64,000 bases of DNA, taken from NCBI GenBank assembly GCA_034620365.1, contig JAQGEQ010000054.1, forward strand, positions 124,001 through 188,000, in the 5' to 3' direction. The stretch is from Pegea sp. RAD2-039. Lineage: Eukaryota; Chordata; Thaliacea; Salpida; Salpidae. The position numbers were made by a program, and so were the translations under genes. The stretch's first letter is position 1, and the number at the start of each line of letters is the position of its first letter. The notes below the pieces were generated by a model that was given only the letters and a program-made list of their open reading frames with translations, was not told where the DNA came from and did not search any database. Positions 48,746-60,900 of this stretch are shown here, one piece after another.

Positions 48746-50370
48746 AAAAAACTCGAAAACTTGAAATTAATGAGTTCAGCTGCCTCTGACTTTTGATTAT
48801 GATGTCGATTTCTGGGTGAGACAACTTTATAAGCTTTTATCTTTACTTATTTTCGAATTTCAAACTTGAATTTGATAGCTTGAATATATTTGTTGTAAAA
48901 TTTAATTAGTTGACAAACAAACATCTCTTTCATCTTTTCACACAATAGATATCAAAGTAGAAAAGTTTTAAACAAAAAATTTCGGCGAATAACAAAAGCT
49001 TGAAAATATTATTTTTACCAGATATAAGTTTGAAAATAATTATTTCTAAAAATTAAAATTAAATGTTTTATAAAACTAAAAAAAATGTTAACGAATAGAT
49101 GATTGATTGTCATTGAGATTGTATACAAGTCTAAACAAATATTTATTTTATAATAAGATCTAAAACTTAAACTAATTTAGTTTAATAATCTTTGTTAGGT
49201 AATTGCTGATAAAAAGATTGAAAGCAAAATTACTTGTAACATCGATAACTTTTTTAAATTTTCTAATAAAAACCTGAATGGTTTTTACTGTAGAATTATT
49301 TTTAAATACAAGCAGATGTTTAATTTCTAAGAAACTGAAATTACATGAGTCAGTAACACTTTGATCTTTATGTACTTTACAAATCGTAAATTTTTTAGAT
49401 GTTATCATGTAACTTAGAAAGGTTTATTTCAATTGTTGCTTCAAAGAAAAAACGTTGATTATAAAAGTTTGCTAAAACATATTTGTTTAGTGACTGACTT
49501 TTGAAATAATCAACTTTAGGTAAAAAATTGTTTCATGTAATGAAAAAAACTAAAAAAGTATTTTTTATGACAATTTAAACAATTTTAAATTGCAAACATC
49601 TTTTTAAATTAAATAATCAACAAAATGTAAGTCGCTAGAAATTAGATCACTCTAAAATAAATGTTTAGCAAATTAATTAAAGTGTATTACTTGGTAATGC
49701 ATACAGCGTGCTTAGAATGAAAGTTTAAAGATAAACATTAGTGAAATTACTATATATAAGAATCTGATGTTTTTTTGCTGAAAGAATTTTTAGAAACTAT
49801 AAGAGAATAATTTTCTAATAAAAATTTTTCAAATATTTTATGATTTTTGTAAGACGTTTTCTGAAATGTTTTATCAACAAAATAGAAATTAAATTAAACA
49901 AACTTGTTTTAAAAGTAGAAAATAAAGTTTTGCAAAACCTTTCTGACAGGATCTAAAAATATTTACTGAATTAAATCAACGTTCAAATAATTTGCTTGTA
50001 ACACTATCATAAATTTATATCGAATCTATCTTTCCTAAACCATTTTCTTACCATAAATTATCTCCTTAAAGAATAGTTTGAAGATGAAGACCTTCTTAAG
50101 CATTAGTTTCATTTGATTAGATGTCAAAAATTTAAATATTTGATTGCTTGTCAATCACTATTTACTTTCTTTCTATCACTTTATGTCTACAAGTTAAATG
50201 AAAGAACAAATAATTTCTAAGTTAATATAAAAGTAAAATTTGCAGAATTAATCTCTAAAAATGAATCTAAAATGCCAAAACTACTTATTTGAATGAGATT
50301 GAAAACTCTTGAAGATTTAATTGAAGAAATAACTAACTGAGAAGAAACAGAGTTCTAGAAGAAACTCTGA
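48746..50370. other. AT-rich region upstream of OST-alpha
   Basis: No supported gene. It includes a 78-codon minus-strand frame near 49.2-49.4 kb that lacks splice context and looks like chance. Confidence 0.4.
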
Positions 50371-50373
50371 TCA

Positions 50374-50540
50374 CTAAGCTACAGTTTTATCTGCAGAAGA
50401 AGACTCATGACTTAATGTGGAGACTTTACCAGGCAGGGTACTAAATGGAATCATTAAAATGAACCTTGAGATAAGATAAATAAACATAAAAACAAAGATA
50501 AATCTATTTACTGTAAGTAAGGTACAAACCAGAACCTCGT
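50374..50540 (-). other. Exon-like stretch of an unidentified membrane protein
   Basis: A minus-strand frame reads LLTVNRFIFVFMFIYLISRF then ILMIPFSTLP, a GTAAAG donor, a 43-base intron and a CTGCAG acceptor leading to DKTVA and a stop. This could be a true terminal exon pair, or chance in AT-rich DNA where Phe, Ile and Leu codons abound. No other exons could be linked with confidence. Confidence 0.25.
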
Positions 50541-52957
50541 ATTACAAATTTAGGTTCTCAACTTGAACTTAGGGAAAACAATTAGTGTAGAAGCAAAAAG
50601 TTGTAGAAACAAAACCTCAAAATCTATTGATTTTATCAATTTAATTTTAAACAAATGAACTAAATTTATTTTGAGATTTTTTAAAATGTCAAGTTCACAT
50701 ATCGAATATGTTTACACTAAATTAATACTTTCAAAAACTCACGAAAAATATTTTTTTTTAAATATATAACTTAATTTGATTTCAATATTTGAAATATTTG
50801 TCATTAAATAAAAATCTAAAGTTTTTTGCTGAAAGAATATGTCTCTTGATGCTGATTTAAATATAATGAAATAAAAAGCTGATACAAAATAGTTTTCATT
50901 CAAGTCAATATCATGGCGATAAAATCTAAATAGAAGATGGTGCGCTAGTTTGTTTATTTTAATATTGATAAAATCTTACAATTTCAAGTTTTTTGAATGA
51001 CAACTCTTACAAAACTCAAATTAGATTTTTAAAATTTCTATAAGATACTCAAACACAAGTTCTATAAAAATGTTGGTTTTTTACGACGATAACTCCTATA
51101 CGCAGTCCAGAAAACTTTGTAAATGTAAAACCATTCTAATAACTCTATTAATAAATAATTTTAAAAGCAATACTTGAATTTATAGGCAGCAAACATACGT
51201 ATGTATGTGTAGGTTGAGTGACTAATGCTTAAGTTTATTTTATCATCAATTGTTTTGACAAACTGACTTTCATATATTAATTTGCTTAAGAAATGTTCTT
51301 TGTATAATCGATAATGGTAATGATTAAATACAATAAAGAAAAAGAATTTGGATATAAATCAGTTTGTAATTTCAACAAAATCATTTAAACCTCATAATTA
51401 TGATCAGCAATATCGAAATAAAAGTTCGAAAACTTGGAAGAAATTGAAATAAACAAAAATTAGAGAGAAACAAGAGAGGCTCTGAGAGAAGATGATACTA
51501 GAAGAGAAGCGAGAGATCTGAAACAGAGAGAGCGTGTAGAACAGAGAGAGATGAAGTTGAGAGACATTAGACCTGTGAGATAGGCAATAGAATAAACCGA
51601 GAGAGACATACTGTAAAAAAAGAACAAAAGAAAAATGAACAGTTTTGCCGTTTTCTCCAAAAAAATCTATTAATTAATAGGTTAAGAAGTTGGAAAATAA
51701 TCTTCGCTAATCCTAAGAAGCTTATTGATCGATGATTGATAAAGAGGTTTGGAACGCTGCATCACCAAACTGAAAATAGATATCTTGCTCGAATTTCAGA
51801 AACATAATTACTAGAAAACGTTTATCGAGTTATTATTATCAATTGAAAACAGCGAATAAGTTTCCAGATAATATATAATAATAATATATTAATTTGATAA
51901 TAAATGAATAGCTGTAAGCTTGTTAAATACTTTTTTCATCTTATTTTTTGTATTTTATAGCTTGCAAATATTTAAACTAGAAACTTTAGCCTACTTTATT
52001 ATCTTGTGCTTTTTACTAGTTGTGATATATTGTGATAAGTTGATTTCTATTCAGTAATTAAATTAAAGGCAAAACTTTCTGCATTCATTCTTGATAAAAT
52101 CAGTTTTTTGCTTCTATACAACAAGTCTATCTTTAACTTACTTCTAATTAAACTTTTTAATTTTTTTAACTATCTGAGTTGAAAAAAAGACTTAGATGAA
52201 AATCTTTAACTTGGTTTAAGATTTTAAAGTAAAGAAATTTTATTTCAGATATTTTTCAAGCAAATAATACTTAATGAGTTTAAAAACCAAGTTACATGTG
52301 TTAAAACGGGTTTGATTTATTTGAATTTTTTGTTGCTTTCAAATATAAGAAATCAAATAAGAAAGTTTGAAATTATTTATAGTTTTTTCTGTAAATACTT
52401 TTCAAAGCGGTTAAAAAAACTACTTATCAATTGAATAATAATAAAAGCAAATTAACATAAACGTATTAAAACAAAAATCTTTTGAGTTTTGCAAATCAAA
52501 TATCTACCCTTTTATCAAGAAAGCTTTTTTACAGTTCAGTTTATAAAATAACTCAAAAATTTTCAGCAAGTTGTAATTTGTATTCTGAGCTAAAAAAGCT
52601 TTGACAGAATTATTCACAAGATATCTGGTTGAAATAGTTACTTAACAAATATCACTAAATTCTAATTTGTAAAAAAAGTAAATTAAGTTTTATTTCCATC
52701 TCATTTATATAAAAAAAAATATACTTCTTAGCTCCGTAGTAATACCAGTTTTAAAATATAAAGTTGTTCATATAAAATTATTATAATACTAGCTGAGATT
52801 TCAAAATATCACCGTCACAAACAGATCTCACAAATATTGAAAATTGGTCTTCAAAGCCTAAAACAACTTTTGGTTCATAAATGTAAAGCTTGTACTAACT
52901 GTATGATAGAACTGGTTTAAAACCGGAATGTAATTTTATATACTGAATAAATGTCTC
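50541..52957. other. AT-rich gene-poor region
   Basis: No supported gene. 51460-51640 is purine-rich with many GAGA steps; the minus frame across it reads as low-complexity Ser/Leu/Arg and is judged non-coding. A short exon-like run (VFWTAYRSYRRKKP) near 51070-51125 stands alone. Confidence 0.4.
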
Positions 52958-53228
52958 TCACCATGAATTGCTTCTTATATGACTTTCTAAATAATGACGA
53001 CTTTGTTTCAAGATGATCACATCTTCGTAGTCATTGCAAAGAATCATCTTCCTATTAGCTTGAACGTAAGGTATGAAAACTGATATGAAAACCACAAAAG
53101 TGAAGTTTTCTAACAAACTAAAAGCTTGTGAGTATCTTGAAGAAACTACCGACAAATACTTGATGAAATTGGCGAAAAATCGTCCTAAGCTTTTTTGTTT
53201 TGAGTTTGGAAATATTTCTAAAAAGGAA
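52958..53228 (-). other. Long open exon-like stretch with a hydrophobic segment
   Basis: After a CCTTCCTTTTTAG acceptor at about 53229 the minus strand stays open for about 88 codons. It includes SKQKSLGRFFANFIKYL, the hydrophobic FTFVVFISVFIPYVQA and CNDYEDVIILKQSRHYLE, ending at a GTGAGA donor. In DNA this AT-rich such an open run is unusual. A 50-base intron would lead to a short end with stop near 52885. It may be an exon of a membrane or secreted protein; no family recognised. Confidence 0.3.
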
Positions 53229-54161
53229 GGTAATCTAATGTAGCATTAGATTATAAGGTAAGTATTTGAAGCTTTATTTATGATTAAAGTTTTTGTTCGC
53301 ATTCTTTCGCAACTTCTCGAAAATATTTTTGATCAGCAAAAAAAGTATAACAAACTTGTTAAAAATTCATTTTAAGTTAATAAAATTTCTTAAGTAATTG
53401 AGGGGATTTTACTCATAGATATTATTTCATTTAATTTATTATGCATTTCATGATAAGCTAAAGAAAATTAAACTCTCTTCAGAGTCTCTCTTTCGTGTTT
53501 GTTGTAATAAATAAACTGAAGAAAAAGAAGTTAGAACACAACGATGTTTGCTGAGGTGAAAATAGTTTAAAATAAAAGTAAAAAATATTTGGTATAAAAT
53601 GATTTATTGAAAGATCTTATCGAGATTTAAATGAATATTAAGTCGATTAGAGGGAAACCAATTAGTTTATTTTTCAATAGTTTCAGCATTTTGGATACTA
53701 ATTATTTTGACAATTTGAAGCTAAAAATGAAGCATCTTAAATAAACTGTATTGTATACAAAACTTCGAATTTATTTTTATTTAAACTTTATAATATTGGT
53801 AGAATACTTTAAATAAGATTTAAACTATATCTAAAAACGAAAATTCTCACAAAAATAGTAAAACATGAAACTTTTAGAAAGTTTTCTGTATTTACTATTG
53901 ACTACACAATTATTGGATATGTATTTTATCAATAAATTGTTTAAGATAATTTTTAATTAAGTTTAGATCTTTTTTACACCACTTGAATAATCTTTTATGA
54001 AAAATTGTTTTCTACTTTCTATGGCTTCTACGTTGTATTTTAACCATTTTGCTTGCTGTCTGGTTTTAATGGCTGACAATTTTCCTCTACATTGATTTGT
54101 AAACCCAGTTCTATGATAGTCTCTTTTAGATACACTAGACTGGCTGTATTCATCTATAAAA
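53229..54161. other. AT-rich region upstream of RPL4
   Basis: No coding exon supported. It should contain the RPL4 promoter and 5' leader; no TATA box or clear pyrimidine tract start was identified. Confidence 0.35.
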
Positions 54162-56588
54162 ATGGTACGAGATATATTTTTATTAATTATTTTATAAATC
54201 TATTTTGAGTGTATTAGAGATTAAAGATTTTTTATTAGATTTAGAAATGTTTTTGGTCAAAAATCTGAACTTAGTTTGCTACTTACAAAACTTTTTGAAT
54301 TAAGTTAAGGTTTTTGGCTAAATAACTTATAAAATGATATTTTTATGTCAAATATTAACATTTTTACATTATCTATATTGATTTTTTACCTGGCTGTGTA
54401 TGACTTGCATGATATAATAACAAAAATTTTTTTTTAATCTTTTTCAAATTTTTAAGTTTTTTGGAGACATTTTAAGTTAAATTTAATTTATTTCTTCCTA
54501 AATGTGTAATCTTGCCATTAATCTATACTCAATATTTATTTCTTTATAATTTTCATTATTTTAATTTATTTTTACTAAAATATCTCAACTTGTTAATTAA
54601 AACTCACTCAAACTGAAATCAAATTTTTGTAACTAGTGATTTAAACTAAATGTAAATGTTATAATTTGTATTTTAATATTTTTCATATTCATTTTTATTT
54701 TATGAAAACTTTGTTTCTTTTATATTAGGAAATATTTGCCCCAATTATAAAATAAAATATAAGAGTGAAAGTTCAATTATTGTATTTAATTATTGCAATA
54801 ATAGTTCTTTTTATGTATTTATGTTTGAAGCAAATTATTTTTTAAATTCTACAACCTAAAAAATAAAAACTTTTTATCTATCATGTATATATACTTTTTG
54901 AGATATTCTAAATTTTTCAATTTCCTGATTCTGCTCTTCTGGTTGTTTAAAGATCTTCCAAAAGATTCACATCGGGGATAAATTAATATGTTGAAGTCGA
55001 TTTCTAAAAACATTTAGAAATTCACTGAACTGACAATTAAAAAATTCCCAAAAAAAAAATTTCTAACATTTTTATCTTTCATAGACCAGTGCATGCTCAA
55101 GACAGTTGGTATCTGTCTATACCGAAAAGGGTCTTGCCTCTGAGCGTTCTATTACCCTCCCTGCTGTCATGAAAGCCCCAATTCGTGCTGATGTGGTTAA
55201 CTTTGTCCACGACAACTTGGGCAAAAACCACCGACAACCATACGCAGTTAAAGGTGTTGCTGGTGAACAAACCAGTGCCGGTTCATGGGGTACCGGACGT
55301 GCTGTTGCTCGTATTCCTCGTGTTCGGTTGGTTACATTTCAATTGTAACCAACAAATAGTAACTTGTGTTCTACAGAGGTGGTGGTACTCACCGTTCAGG
55401 TCAAGGTGCTTTTGGTAACATGTGCCGTGGTGGACGCATGTATGCTCCAACTAAAACATATCGTAGATGGCATCGAAGTGTGAATATCAACCAACGACGA
55501 TTTGCTATGTGCTCTGTTCTAGCAGCTTCTGCTCTTCCTGCATTAGTGATGGCTAAAGGTATCTTCATCTGCTCCTTAGACATTCAATTGGTTTTATTGG
55601 ATTTATTTTTAGGCCATAAAGTTGATCAAGTTCCTGAGATTCCATTGGTGGTTGAAGATTCAGTTCAACAGATTAAGAAGACCAAAGAAGCAGTTGCTCT
55701 GCTGAAGAAGATGAAATGCTGGGATGATATCGAGAAAGTGAAACGTTCTCGTGGAATCCGAGCTGGTAAAGGAAAGATGCGGAATCGACGTCATGTTCAA
55801 AAACGAGGGCCTTGTGTCATTTATGATAAAGATGAAGGAATCACAAAAGCCTTCCGAAATATCCCTGGTAACTTAAAGATCTTTTTCAAGTTTGAAAAGA
55901 GTCTGAAGTTGTTTTTATTCTCAAGGAATCACTTTGATCAGTGTTGATCGTCTCAATGTTCTTAAACTTGCCCCTGGTGGCCATCTAGGACGTTTTCTCA
56001 TCTGGACCGAGAGCGCTTTGAAGTAAGTTTTTGAAATAAAAGATTTTGTTTCCAAACCTGGTTTCTGTGTCTCTTAAATTTCTATTTTTTGTTGACTTTG
56101 GTACCCAGGTGAAATTATTCGATGTTTTGGAATGTTAGAGACTCAAATTTGCTCTCTAAACATCCAATCAACCACCAACATTCCTTATTTCACATTTTAA
56201 AACGTCTTTTATCATCTTTACTTACAGACGTCTCGATGCTATCTATGGAACTTGGAGCAAACCATCTCAAGAAAAAACTAATTATAACTTGCCCATGCCA
56301 AAGATGACATGTACTGATATCGGCAAGATTATGAAATCTGACGAAGTTAAACAAGCTCTCAGAGCACCAAAGTAACCTTTTCTTTCATCTTTCACTTGTA
56401 ATTAATTAATAAAAACCAATCTCAGGATGGGTTCAAAACGAACGACCCAGAAGAAGAACCCTCTGAAGAATATTCGAGTGATGTTGAAGCTGAATCCTGC
56501 GGCAGCAGCTGTGAAACGTGCAGCTATCATCATGCAACAGAAACGTTTGAGGGAAAAGATGCAACAAGTGGAACAAAAATCTGCTTAA
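54162..56588 (+). CDS. RPL4: Ribosomal protein L4 (uL4), large cytosolic subunit
   Basis: Structural protein of the 60S subunit lining the exit tunnel. Exons: probable 54162-54164 (ATG alone), 55085-55326, 55377-55558, 55613-55867, 55926-56022, 56228-56371 and 56426-56588. Exon 2 opens [16 protein letters not shown], matching the human MACARPLISVYSEKG, so the initiator Met must come from an upstream exon. The ATG followed directly by GTACGA at 54162 fits in phase but is an inference. Hallmarks: [74 protein letters not shown] and [17 protein letters not shown]. The C-terminal Lys-rich extension is short, ending VEQKSA. Codon use is cleaner and more GC-rich than the surroundings, as expected for a highly expressed gene. 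I looked for box C/D snoRNA in its introns and found none. Confidence 0.93.
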
Positions 56589-56602
56589 ATTGATTTGCAT
56601 TC

Positions 56603-56608
56603 AATAAA
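56603..56608 (+). terminator. Poly(A) signal of RPL4
   Basis: AATAAA 15 bases after the RPL4 stop codon, giving a very short 3' untranslated region, as is usual for ribosomal protein genes. Confidence 0.75.
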
Positions 56609-57744
56609 ACATCAACTTTATGTCTTCGTTTGATGTTTAGTCAAGTTCTCAAGATTGATTTCAGTCGGGCTTCAGAGCTTCTGTAACATCTATACTCCTC
56701 AGGGTTTCCTAATCAAAACCTTTAAAATTGAAACAGGCTGATGACTTTCCAGTCAGATTTATTATTTTCTAACAAAGTTTCAAGCTAGTAAATAACCAAA
56801 TAAGTTTTTAAGTACATCTCCAAACGCTGTTAAAAATCAAGGTTGGAATTTGAAGATTATTAATTTTCTGTTAGATGATGTCTCCTTCATAAAAACAGAA
56901 GATTACTTCTTGATAAATTGGTCAAACAAAACTTAATCAAAAGTCAAACGTGGGAATACAATTTCGCCCATAAACTTTTGTGATATTGGTGTGACTTTTC
57001 AGTCTTTAGCAAGAATTTGGTGAAACGATATTTGAGTTGAAAACAGACTTAGATTTATAAAACCTTGAATCAATAAACTGAATTGGAACTCCTAAGTTTT
57101 TTGTGTCAAATGTAAATCTGCTAACACCTCCAGTCATAATGGAAAATGTTTGCTTTTTATAGAGTAGAATTGTATAAATGAATTTATTCTGATAAATAAT
57201 AATATTTTGAAGTTTAAAGTTATCTTTTTGTTATTCTAATCCGTTTCTGAATCTAGCTTAGATCTTATAGTATCTTATACAATAATTCAAAAGATATCTT
57301 GCAATAAACTTTAACCAGAAGATGATATCAGGTTTGGCTGTGCTCAAGAGGTGTTTAAAAGCAATGCAAAACAGTGAATAAGTATTTCTTCGGTAAGATT
57401 GAATCTACGGTCGAGAGAAGGTTAAATTAATTATTTAAAAAAGTTTTATAAATTACTAAAAATTAATTTTCATTATAAAAATAACTTTTTAATTTTATTA
57501 AGTTTTTCATTAACAAATTAAAGTTTTGTTAAATTAAAAATAAAATATTTGAAAATAAACTTTGAAAAGCAGTTTTTATTCACAGTTTATGTTTGGTAGT
57601 TTCTAGAAAGCAAATTTCTAAGCCTTGAATTGTTATAAGCAGTATATAAAAGTATGAACACCACCATTGTTTACCTGCCGTAAATTTAATTTATCTATTT
57701 ATAAGCAAAATGTTTTGTAAATAGTATAATTGTAGTAGTATGGC
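56609..57744. other. Intergenic region downstream of RPL4
   Basis: No supported gene. A short open run near 57325-57380 (MISGLAVLKRCLKAMQNSE) has no good splice partners. Confidence 0.4.
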
Positions 57745-58108
57745 AATGCTGTGTACCAGGGCAGATATTATGGAGATGCAGTTGTTGCCCATGTAGTTGG
57801 TATCTACTCTCCACGCCAACAAGGAAATGCAGCGGAACAGAAGGACTGATGCAGCTACACCCAACTGACGTCACAGGAGCTTCCAGAAAGACACTAAATA
57901 CAACGACAAACTGCCTACGAGGCTCCAACTCCGGCTTTAAATTCGGAGTTTTGCTTCTTCTAAAAATGTTGTCATGAAACTGACAAACCCTTCTACCCTG
58001 GTTTTTTATATTTTATTTTCCTTGTTTTAAATTATATATAGCGATCAAATTATTATATTACTACTATATCGTGGGCCAGGCGGGCGTGATAACTGCTACA
58101 CTACGGAG
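57745..58108 (-). mobile_element. tRNA-derived SINE (type 1), copy 2
   Basis: Body matches the element at 37590-37925. At its right end the minus strand reads TCCGTAGTGTAGCAGTTATC and ACGCCCGCCTGG, the 5' half of a tRNA much like tRNA-Val or tRNA-Glu, with an A box but no B box. The head therefore differs from copy 1 or is a separate tRNA-like piece. One TGACGTCA lies inside at 57866. Confidence 0.7.
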
Positions 58109-59870
58109 ATAGACAGGTATAGCTGTAGGTATAAAGTGCTTTGATATATTAAAGTTTTGTAATGATGGAGTTCTTATATAGCTTAAAAAAATGTTTATTA
58201 AAGTTGTGTATAAGCTAATTACTTCTTGTTGCACAATAAAAAATAAAAAAGTATCAAAAATATATTTCTTAATAATTCCCAACAAGCTGTTGGTGAATAG
58301 GACTTCTTGAAACTTCAGTTTGTGCAGCTGCATGGGCAAAACTGGATTTTTATGTTTAACATTCATTACTACTTATCAATTCATTTTCTCGTGATTTTGT
58401 TTATCTTTAGTACAAATAGCGTAAAGAGCAGTTTTTATTCATTGTTTATAAACTAAAATAAAAATATGATACAAACTAAATAATTCCTTTTTTGTAGTAA
58501 AAACGGCGATTAATATTACAAAACAAACTGGATAATGTCATCATGTTTACTTCGAAGGTGAAAAGATACAACTTTAAAGTATTTATTTATAAAATTGAAT
58601 TAAAAAAGTTTAACAAAAAATAAATCCATTTACAGCTGTTAAGAGAGTTTAAAGCAATTTTTCTACCAATCAAAAAAAATTCCAATTAAAAAAAATTAAT
58701 TATTTAAGTAAGCAAACATCAAGAAATAAATATACTGCTAAATAGGAAAACTTTTCAAGAAAGATTTATTTTATTGATATTGAGCACGATAATAAATCAC
58801 TCAAACTTTTGCTGAAAATTATATTTTACTCAATTTTTGTTTAAATTGAAAAATAAAAAATCTTTTTGTTATTTCTCATTTGAAATAAAATTTGGGAAAT
58901 TTTTTTGTTTCTCAAATTTTCTTTCTTGATAAAAAGACATTTATTTAAAATGATTTTTACTTTAACAATCTTTGTTCTCAAAAAAATAGTTTTTAATTTT
59001 TCAATGTAACTTTTTTTTTATCTTTATTCAACAAACTAAAAGGATTTTTATTAGAGTTAATTTTGTTGATAATTCAAATTTTAATTATGTTTAAATAACT
59101 CTTAGGTGACCTTTTTATAACTTCTTTTATCTAAAAGTGATTTGGATCATAATAAAAACATCGTTTAAATTGGATTTATTTAGAATCACATGATATATTT
59201 TGAAAATATATCAACAACATCAAAACTAAAAGTAAATTACGATAAAATAATGAGAAAGGAAGTCAAGAAAAAGTTCTTTTTTTGTTTTAAACTCTTCAAC
59301 AAAATATATTTTTGACGAAAAATGAAACGGAACCTTAATGACTCACCAAACAAAAAGAGGGTAGATAAGAATGACACAAACTGAAATGTTGACACGTGGT
59401 TAAATCTTATAAAACAAAATTATTTGATTTTTGCTTTTATTTTCTATGAATGTCTCAAAATAAGGAAATAATTTTATTAACTGATTATAAATACGGATAT
59501 TGGGCTTACATATTGTAAATAGATTTATTAAAGTATTTCTATTGCGTTGTATTTATTATTTATATGATTTATTAGTTATTCTAAAGATTACATCTTAGAG
59601 AAATTTTTTTTGAATATGATGTTTTAAAAGAATGTTTCAAAAAATTAAAGATATGATTTTTCAGGTCATTTTTCATATCTTTCAATCACAACTGATGTCT
59701 TAAATTCTACAAAACAGGAGTAAACTACAAACTGAAACACAAAGTGACTTATCCAGAAATATTTTGATATAAATAAACCATTTTTTACAAAAACCACAAA
59801 ATGTTTAGCTAAAATTCATTTATTTCGTATCTTACTGAAATTTGTATTAAAAACAGAATAGGCATGTTTT
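58109..59870. other. AT-rich intergenic region
   Basis: No gene supported between the SINE and the copper transporter. Confidence 0.5.
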
Positions 59871-60900
59871 CTACAGTTTGGTGTCTATAGCTTCGTTATC
59901 ACGGATCATCACTCGCATGTTTTTGTTGTTTTGCTCCTGAAATAGGATCAACATTTCACGTTTGAATCCAAAAGAAAATTAAAAAATTATTAAAATTTTA
60001 AAGAATTATTTAAATGAGATAAGATAACTCACAAGAATGACTACTCACATTCAAGTAGACGTTACCAGTTTTGCATCTTTTCTGTAACAAAACATATCTT
60101 AACCATCCACAGATAAAATAACCAAATCCATCTCCCAGACAAATAGATATTGTCAACGGGATATCATAAGTCATTATGATCAGCATTAAACAAAACGCTA
60201 TGAATATCTGAAGATAAATGGTTAGTTTTTAATGATAAGATAAAGTTTTTTTTTTGCCTGGATGCTATAAAGAATTGATTGAATAATGTGGCAAATCCAG
60301 AAGCTATCAGAAGATTTGATGTATGTCCCATCATCATCATTACAACAGTCTCCTGAAGGGGGCGCGAAACCCTTTATGGAACAATTAGTTGAGTTTTTGA
60401 TGAAATGTTTTTTAAAGAAGTTTGAAGTTGAGATATTTCAAAAGAAAGTCCTCACAGAAGTTGGACGACGCGTAAAATCGAAGAATCCATGATTCCACAT
60501 GAATCTAAAGTTTTTTAACAGCTCATAGAAGAGAGCGAAGAAGAACACCGCGACGCACGCTCCTACCAGATCTACAAATTAACGTCAAAAGTAGAAAAGT
60601 AGCAAACTACTGAAATATTAATAGTGATATTTGCGATGTTTGTTTGAAATATTCATCAGTTTAAAAACTTAAAAGTCTCAAACCTCCAACACTCTTCACA
60701 TGCCATGATTGAAATAAGACATAAAAGTCCGAACGAAACACGAAATATTCCGCCATCATCATTTGAGAGTGGTGTCCTGAAGTCTGTACCACATTGTGGT
60801 CCATATTATGACCACTATGGCCACCAGTTGTATTAGAACTATGGTTCATATGTTGATGGGACATATCCATCATTCCCGATCCTTCCATTTCTCCAGACAT
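59871..60900 (-). CDS. SLC31A1: CTR-family high-affinity copper transporter
   Basis: Trimeric plasma-membrane Cu(I) channel. Exons (minus): 60684-60900, about 60456-60571, about 60258-60352, 60065-60215 and 59871-59945. The N-terminus is the family's Met/His-rich copper-binding tail (MSGEMEGSGMMDMSHQHMNH, HSGHNMDHN, HHSQMMM). TM1 is DLVGACVAVFFFALFYELLK. The second exon pair gives FWICHIIQSILYSIQ and IFIAFCLMLIMITYD (TM2). TM3 has the packing motif GDGFGYFICGW (GxxxG). The cytosolic end is KNMRVMIRDNEAIDTKL, without the usual HCH. The third exon ends AGCATCCAG before GCAAAA, so that intron is GC-AG or the border is elsewhere. The TM2 MxxxM appears altered. CTR2 (SLC31A2) is less likely because of the long Met-rich tail. 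Confidence 0.87.

Noticed and set aside
51460-51660. 66-codon minus-strand frame with a hydrophobic start
   Set aside because: It translates a GAGA-rich purine tract into low-complexity Ser/Leu/Arg; this is sequence bias, not a gene.
55559-56227. Box C/D or H/ACA snoRNA in RPL4 introns, as in vertebrates
   Set aside because: I looked for RUGAUGA and CUGA boxes with pairing ends in these introns and found no convincing pair.
57325-57385. Short frame resembling the start of ribosomal protein uS8
   Set aside because: Only a few residues agree, and no downstream exon with the rest of the protein is present.
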